From Crenothrix polyspora (GTDB taxonomy: Bacteria; Pseudomonadota; Gammaproteobacteria; Methylococcales; Methylomonadaceae), in contig CAMDOP010000030.1 of the NCBI GenBank assembly GCA_945903675.1, forward strand, positions 1 to 18,003: DNA of 18,003 bases, in the 5' to 3' direction. A program made the translations under genes and the position numbers. This document shows positions 14,521 through 18,003 of this stretch, in pieces. Position 1 is the first letter of the stretch. Each line of letters opens with the position of its first letter. Under the pieces are notes generated by a model. It saw only the letters and a program-made list of their open reading frames with translations. It was not told the origin of the DNA and ran no database searches.

Positions 14521-15062
14521 ATTTTACGAATTCATCAAGAGATGTATTTAATGAAATAACAAATCTCGCATGGGATCGTCAGCATACTTCAGATATTGCC
14601 TACATGAGTGGGATTACAAGATCCTATGGTAATCAGTGCAGCCTGCCATTTTTTGATCGTGATTTTGTTAATTATTCAGCATCAATTCCAATGGACTTAG
14701 CATTAAGGACAACAGTAGGGCGTGCTGGTCATGGAGGCTCAAAAAAACGGGTTAACAAATTTGTACTCAGAGAAGCTTATAAAAATGATTTGACACCTCA
14801 TATGATTTACCGTGACAAAGCGGTGTGTATATCAAATCATTTGTATCTAAATGGCTGCATGAGTGAGTATGTCAGCGACCTGTTTAACAATCCCGCACTA
14901 AAAGACACAGAAATTGGGCAGCAACTTAACTTAGCACTATTGTATCAGCGCGGACTTAATAAGAATGGTAAATGGGAAATGCATGACTATGAACAGGTCG
15001 TTGAAACGCACAATCTTTTGTTCTTGGAAATGATCGCTAATAAATTCGACATTAAATCGTAA
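14478..15062 (+). CDS. Asparagine-synthase-like amidotransferase, C-terminal part (frameshifted)
   Basis: This is the 3' continuation of the AsnB-like gene, readable for 194 codons from just after the G8 tract. It carries the conserved C-terminal synthetase segment: AWDRQHTSDIAYMSGITR, then CSLPFFDRDFVNYSASIP, which resembles the PFxDxxxVxxxxxxP region of AsnB proteins, and NKFVLREAYKNDLTPHMI. It has no ribosome binding site or credible start of its own; the nominal opening codon is TTG directly after the Gs. It should be read as part of the upstream gene, 43 bases of overlap notwithstanding. The codons are well preserved with no further stops, so the break is recent, reversible or an artefact. 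Confidence 0.8.
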   Translation: MAKEQLLQSIEGNINFTNSSRDVFNEITNLAWDRQHTSDIAYMSGITRSYGNQCSLPFFDRDFVNYSASIPMDLALRTTVGRAGHGGSKKRVNKFVLREAYKNDLTPHMIYRDKAVCISNHLYLNGCMSEYVSDLFNNPALKDTEIGQQLNLALLYQRGLNKNGKWEMHDYEQVVETHNLLFLEMIANKFDIKS

Positions 15063-15094
15063 TTCTATTTAAACAAATACTTAACGTAAATTTT

Positions 15095-16456
15095 ATGGCT
15101 ATGACACATATTTGCTTTGTAGCAAACTATAATAAAACATATTTCTTTCATGAAATTGCAACACAATTACAAGCTAATGGTGTTGCTGTCTATTGGATTG
15201 TGGTTAATCGTAAACTACGTGACTTTCTGATAGATAAATACGGGGCGGATGCTGTCCTCTATTTAAGCAAGGATGACGCGGTACATGAGAGAGACTCGAT
15301 GGGTGATTTTCGTCTCAACGAGCTTGTGTATGGAGATCGAACCCTGCGCTACCAGACTAAATGGGCATTTTCCTTCCTGAATAATATTCAGCAGCCTATC
15401 TACGAGTTTTTGGAGCGGCATGGTGTCCGGTTCGTGTTCGGGGAGATTACATGGGCACACGAGATTTTAATTCATCGACTAGTAACAGCAAAACAGGATC
15501 TTAATTGTGCCTACTATAATCCTCAGTCTGTTCGCTTGCCAAAAGGGCGATTTGGTTTCTTCAAGGATGAATATGGGACAGAGCTTGTGCAATTGTCCAA
15601 TTCTACCAAAGAGCGACACGCTATTAACCAAGCAGAAATTCAAGTAGAAAAGCCTGATTACTTATTAATTAATGATCAGAGATTGCAACAAGCAATGTCA
15701 TTTTGGGAGCGATTTGCACGACTTAAACGTTATTTCACTATGGAGAACATTGATACTAGGGATCCAACACTCATTGCCAACCGCTGGCTTTCCTTTAAGA
15801 AAAGCGCTGTTGAGGAAATCAATCGTGAAATCTATCATCTTGTGCCTAGGGTGCGTTTCGACGAGTCCCTTGCAAGTCGTAATTTTGTATTTCTGGGGCT
15901 GCACAAGCAGCCTGAAGCATCTATCGACGTCATTGGTCGGTATTATGAAAATCAGTATGACAATATTGTTAACGTCTGGCGCGCATTGCCTGATGGTTGG
16001 TTATTCTTGGTAAAAGAACATAGTAATGCAGTAGGTGACCGCTCCTACTTTTTTTATCATAAGTTACGTAAGCTAAGAAATGTTGTATTGATTGATGAAA
16101 AAACGGACTCTTTTGACATCATTCGTCGATCTCGTGCCGTTATTACCGTCTCAGGCACTATGGCTTATGAGGCAACGCTGATGGGAATACCTAGCCTCAC
16201 GCTTGGTGATGTATTTTTTAATCGCCTGCCCGGGTGCCATAAGATTGGTCTAGATCATTTTCGCGTAGGTAGTCTAAGCCATCTAATCGAACCGATAGAC
16301 GCTGAGGGTAAAGTAGCATTTACTCACTGGCTAGACGAGCATAGCTCAGAAGGTTTGATCAGCGACCCTATTTCTAATCCAGATTGCATGTTTTTATGTA
16401 ATATTACACTTGTAGTAAGCGCATTCAATTATATTTTTAAAGATTTAACTAGCTGA
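15095..16456 (+). CDS. Capsule-synthesis-type glycosyltransferase (KpsC/KpsS-like)
   Basis: A 453-residue cytosolic protein of the capsule polysaccharide biosynthesis (Capsule_synth) group. Helpful segments are FGEITWAHE (115-123), FLGLHKQPEAS (266-276), FLVKEHSN (304-311) and ITVSGTMAYEATLMGIP (350-366), a GT-B-like nucleotide-sugar site pattern. Members of this superfamily transfer Kdo or other CMP-activated acidic sugars, so it is a candidate pseudaminic acid transferase. That role is inferred from family and context. ATG 15095 starts MAMTHICF. An ATG six bases later would give MTHICF and is equally plausible; neither has a strong ribosome binding site. It sits 32 bases after the AsnB-like gene and 5 bases before the polymerase gene. 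Confidence 0.72.
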   Translation: MAMTHICFVANYNKTYFFHEIATQLQANGVAVYWIVVNRKLRDFLIDKYGADAVLYLSKDDAVHERDSMGDFRLNELVYGDRTLRYQTKWAFSFLNNIQQPIYEFLERHGVRFVFGEITWAHEILIHRLVTAKQDLNCAYYNPQSVRLPKGRFGFFKDEYGTELVQLSNSTKERHAINQAEIQVEKPDYLLINDQRLQQAMSFWERFARLKRYFTMENIDTRDPTLIANRWLSFKKSAVEEINREIYHLVPRVRFDESLASRNFVFLGLHKQPEASIDVIGRYYENQYDNIVNVWRALPDGWLFLVKEHSNAVGDRSYFFYHKLRKLRNVVLIDEKTDSFDIIRRSRAVITVSGTMAYEATLMGIPSLTLGDVFFNRLPGCHKIGLDHFRVGSLSHLIEPIDAEGKVAFTHWLDEHSSEGLISDPISNPDCMFLCNITLVVSAFNYIFKDLTS

Positions 16457-16461
16457 GTAAT

Positions 16462-17634
16462 ATGAAATACAAACTTGACAAAACAGTTATATTTTTTCTG
16501 ATCGTTTATATATTCTGGCTTGCCGGTGGTTTAATCATGGCCGAGATTCGTGATAGCATTTTTTCGGAGAGGATATTAGGCTTTAAAGTTGAATACGCTG
16601 ATATCTATAATGTACTATATTCATATGTTATTTTTATAATAGTTTTTATTTTCTCAGCCTATTTAATAGCTAGAAGTAACAAAGAATATTCAAGTAAATT
16701 ATTAGAAATACAATTGACTATAGTGTTTGCATTTATAGCTGTTTTAATAAAGCTCTCTCAATATGGATTTATATTGTTTTCTGGCGATTATTATTCGCGT
16801 TTTACTGTTGAGGCCAACTTACTAGTAAACATATTTCCAACTATTTTTACAGTAATTTCTGTTGATTTTTTACATAGAAACAAAAATTTAGAAACAAAAT
16901 CAGCTAATAAGTATTTACTTTTAATTATTGTAATTTCAATTTTATCTGTTTTAGCAGGATCAAGATCGACACCTTTTTATGCATTAATAGCGGCATTGTC
17001 CTACTACTTTATACCTTTTAGTGGAAGTGAAAACATAAAACAATACAAGTTAATGAGCGTAAAAAATGTTGTTTTTTTTCTAATATTAATTTACATATTT
17101 GGACAATTTGCAAATATCTTAAGATGGTTTTCAACTGATGCAACATTTCAGGACTCTTTGATAGCTATTTTAGGCGACTCATTTCCAGAATATAGATCAC
17201 ATTCCCAAGCTTCTGTAAGCATTACAGATTCGAAAAGGGAAAGTTATTCATTTATTTTGTGGCTCCAGAATTTATCTGCCTATATCTTTCCAGGTTTTGT
17301 ATTTGAAGTTTTTGAATCAAGTCGCAAGCAAGTATTCAATCAAATATGGACAGATTTTTTTCAGCCTATTATCTGGGGGGATAAAGAGGCTTTGTATGGA
17401 ATTAGAACAGGGTTGATTGGAGAAATAAATTTGGCATTGGGTGATTTATATTTAATTGTCTTTGCAGCATTCTTCGCCTATCTATTACAAAAAAATAAAT
17501 CAAAAATTATTACAGTAACTTGCTTGGCAACTACTATTCCTTATGGAGTAACATCAATATATACCTTATTTTATTGCCTGTTATTTCAAGTCGCTATTAC
17601 TAAAATCAATAAAATATTGCCAAAAAAAATATGA
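16462..17634 (+). CDS. Wzy-like oligosaccharide repeat unit polymerase
   Basis: A 390-residue, very AT-rich, multi-pass membrane protein with hydrophobic segments at about residues 10-27, 47-67, 79-100, 150-165, 168-184, 199-217 and near the C-terminus. AGSRSTPFYALIAA (around residue 165) is a segment often seen in O-antigen/EPS polymerases. A longer, more polar stretch at about 225-300 could be the large periplasmic loop. It would join repeat units delivered by the flippase encoded at 12032. The start follows the glycosyltransferase stop by five bases, and its stop overlaps the next start (ATGA). Sequence conservation in this family is poor, so the call rests on topology, the AGSRS segment and context. 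An O-antigen ligase is the main alternative. Confidence 0.68.
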   Translation: MKYKLDKTVIFFLIVYIFWLAGGLIMAEIRDSIFSERILGFKVEYADIYNVLYSYVIFIIVFIFSAYLIARSNKEYSSKLLEIQLTIVFAFIAVLIKLSQYGFILFSGDYYSRFTVEANLLVNIFPTIFTVISVDFLHRNKNLETKSANKYLLLIIVISILSVLAGSRSTPFYALIAALSYYFIPFSGSENIKQYKLMSVKNVVFFLILIYIFGQFANILRWFSTDATFQDSLIAILGDSFPEYRSHSQASVSITDSKRESYSFILWLQNLSAYIFPGFVFEVFESSRKQVFNQIWTDFFQPIIWGDKEALYGIRTGLIGEINLALGDLYLIVFAAFFAYLLQKNKSKIITVTCLATTIPYGVTSIYTLFYCLLFQVAITKINKILPKKI

Positions 17635-18003
17635 ATATAATAATCACGTTCTATTTTAATGGTCCAGCGTTAGGTGTTGCCATTTATGCAAGAGAGCTGC
17701 TAATTCGACTAATACCTTTACTTGTGGCTGAAGAACGAACAGTTGAAGTATGGTGCAGTACGGATGCATATAACTATCTTTCAAGTGAAGAGAGGCTAGT
17801 GAAATTTTGCAGTATGGAGCCAAAATTAGATAGAATTATTAGCCGAGTAAAATTTCTAATTGCATTACCTTTTCGCCAATCCACCCAATCAATAATTCTT
17901 CATTTAACGAATCCATTCACTCCCCCTATTTCAAGACTACATAAATCAAAAGTTGTATCGGTTATTCATGATCTCAATGAATTTGATCAGCACGATAAAT
18001 ATG
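17631..18003 (+). CDS. GT4-like glycosyltransferase, N-terminal part (cut by window end)
   Basis: An open frame starts at ATG 17631, overlapping the polymerase stop as ATGA, and runs off the window after 124 codons without a stop. The product begins MNIIITFYFNGPALGVAIYA, then RELLIRLIPLL. The glycine-containing loop followed by a helix is like the N-terminus of GT4-type GT-B glycosyltransferases (compare G-x-G/A-x-Y-x-x-x-L). Further on, KVVSVIHDLNEFD (from about residue 106) matches the HDL segment of the same families. Sugar specificity cannot be told. As the last gene visible, it continues the polysaccharide assembly operon beyond the window. Confidence 0.7.
   Translation, partial: MNIIITFYFNGPALGVAIYARELLIRLIPLLVAEERTVEVWCSTDAYNYLSSEERLVKFCSMEPKLDRIISRVKFLIALPFRQSTQSIILHLTNPFTPPISRLHKSKVVSVIHDLNEFDQHDKY

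Overview
The window is a chromosomal segment from a moderately AT-rich Gram-negative bacterium. The protein families, and a 29-base hairpin repeat of a type I associate with sulfur- and methane-oxidising Gammaproteobacteria (Thiotrichales, Methylococcales), point to a gammaproteobacterium. That placement is an inference with low to moderate confidence. Every supported gene lies on the + strand.

Positions 1-2400 are a repeat-rich mobile zone. It holds two unrelated PD-(D/E)XK nuclease-type genes of the 'recombination-promoting nuclease/putative transposase' kind: a DUF2887+DUF4351 protein and a PDDEXK_2 protein. It also holds palindromic MITE-like repeats, an inverted pair of 42-base repeats flanking both genes, and a 21-codon relic of a second PDDEXK_2 gene that has been overwritten by repeats. 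From about 2400 to 2759 there is a gene-free AT-rich leader with a good sigma70-like promoter.

Positions 2760-11922 are a tightly packed operon for a pseudaminic-acid-type nonulosonic acid: pseB, pseC, a SpsF-like cytidylyltransferase/aldo-keto reductase fusion, an SDR oxidoreductase, a PIG-L/PseF chimera, a PseG-GNAT fusion, a formyltransferase-like gene, an intact PIG-L deacetylase and pseI. Start and stop codons mostly overlap or lie a few bases apart, so translational coupling is likely. The striking point is that the only recognisable PseF in the window is a C-terminal half fused in frame behind the N-terminal half of a PIG-L deacetylase. Neither half keeps its full active site. The CMP-activating step may therefore have moved to the SpsF-like domain encoded four genes into the operon, or to a gene elsewhere.

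Positions 12032-18003 are more AT-rich and carry polymer assembly genes: a Wzx-like flippase, an asparagine-synthase-like amidotransferase broken by a frameshift at a run of eight Gs, a capsule-synthesis-type glycosyltransferase, a Wzy-like polymerase and the start of a GT4-type glycosyltransferase cut by the window end. Together the genes look like a Wzx/Wzy-dependent surface polysaccharide locus. Its repeat unit probably contains a modified pseudaminic acid: N-acyl groups exchanged by deacetylase, formyltransferase and acetyltransferase, redox changes by the SDR and AKR, and possibly carboxyl amidation. The AsnB-like step may be switched on and off at the G tract.
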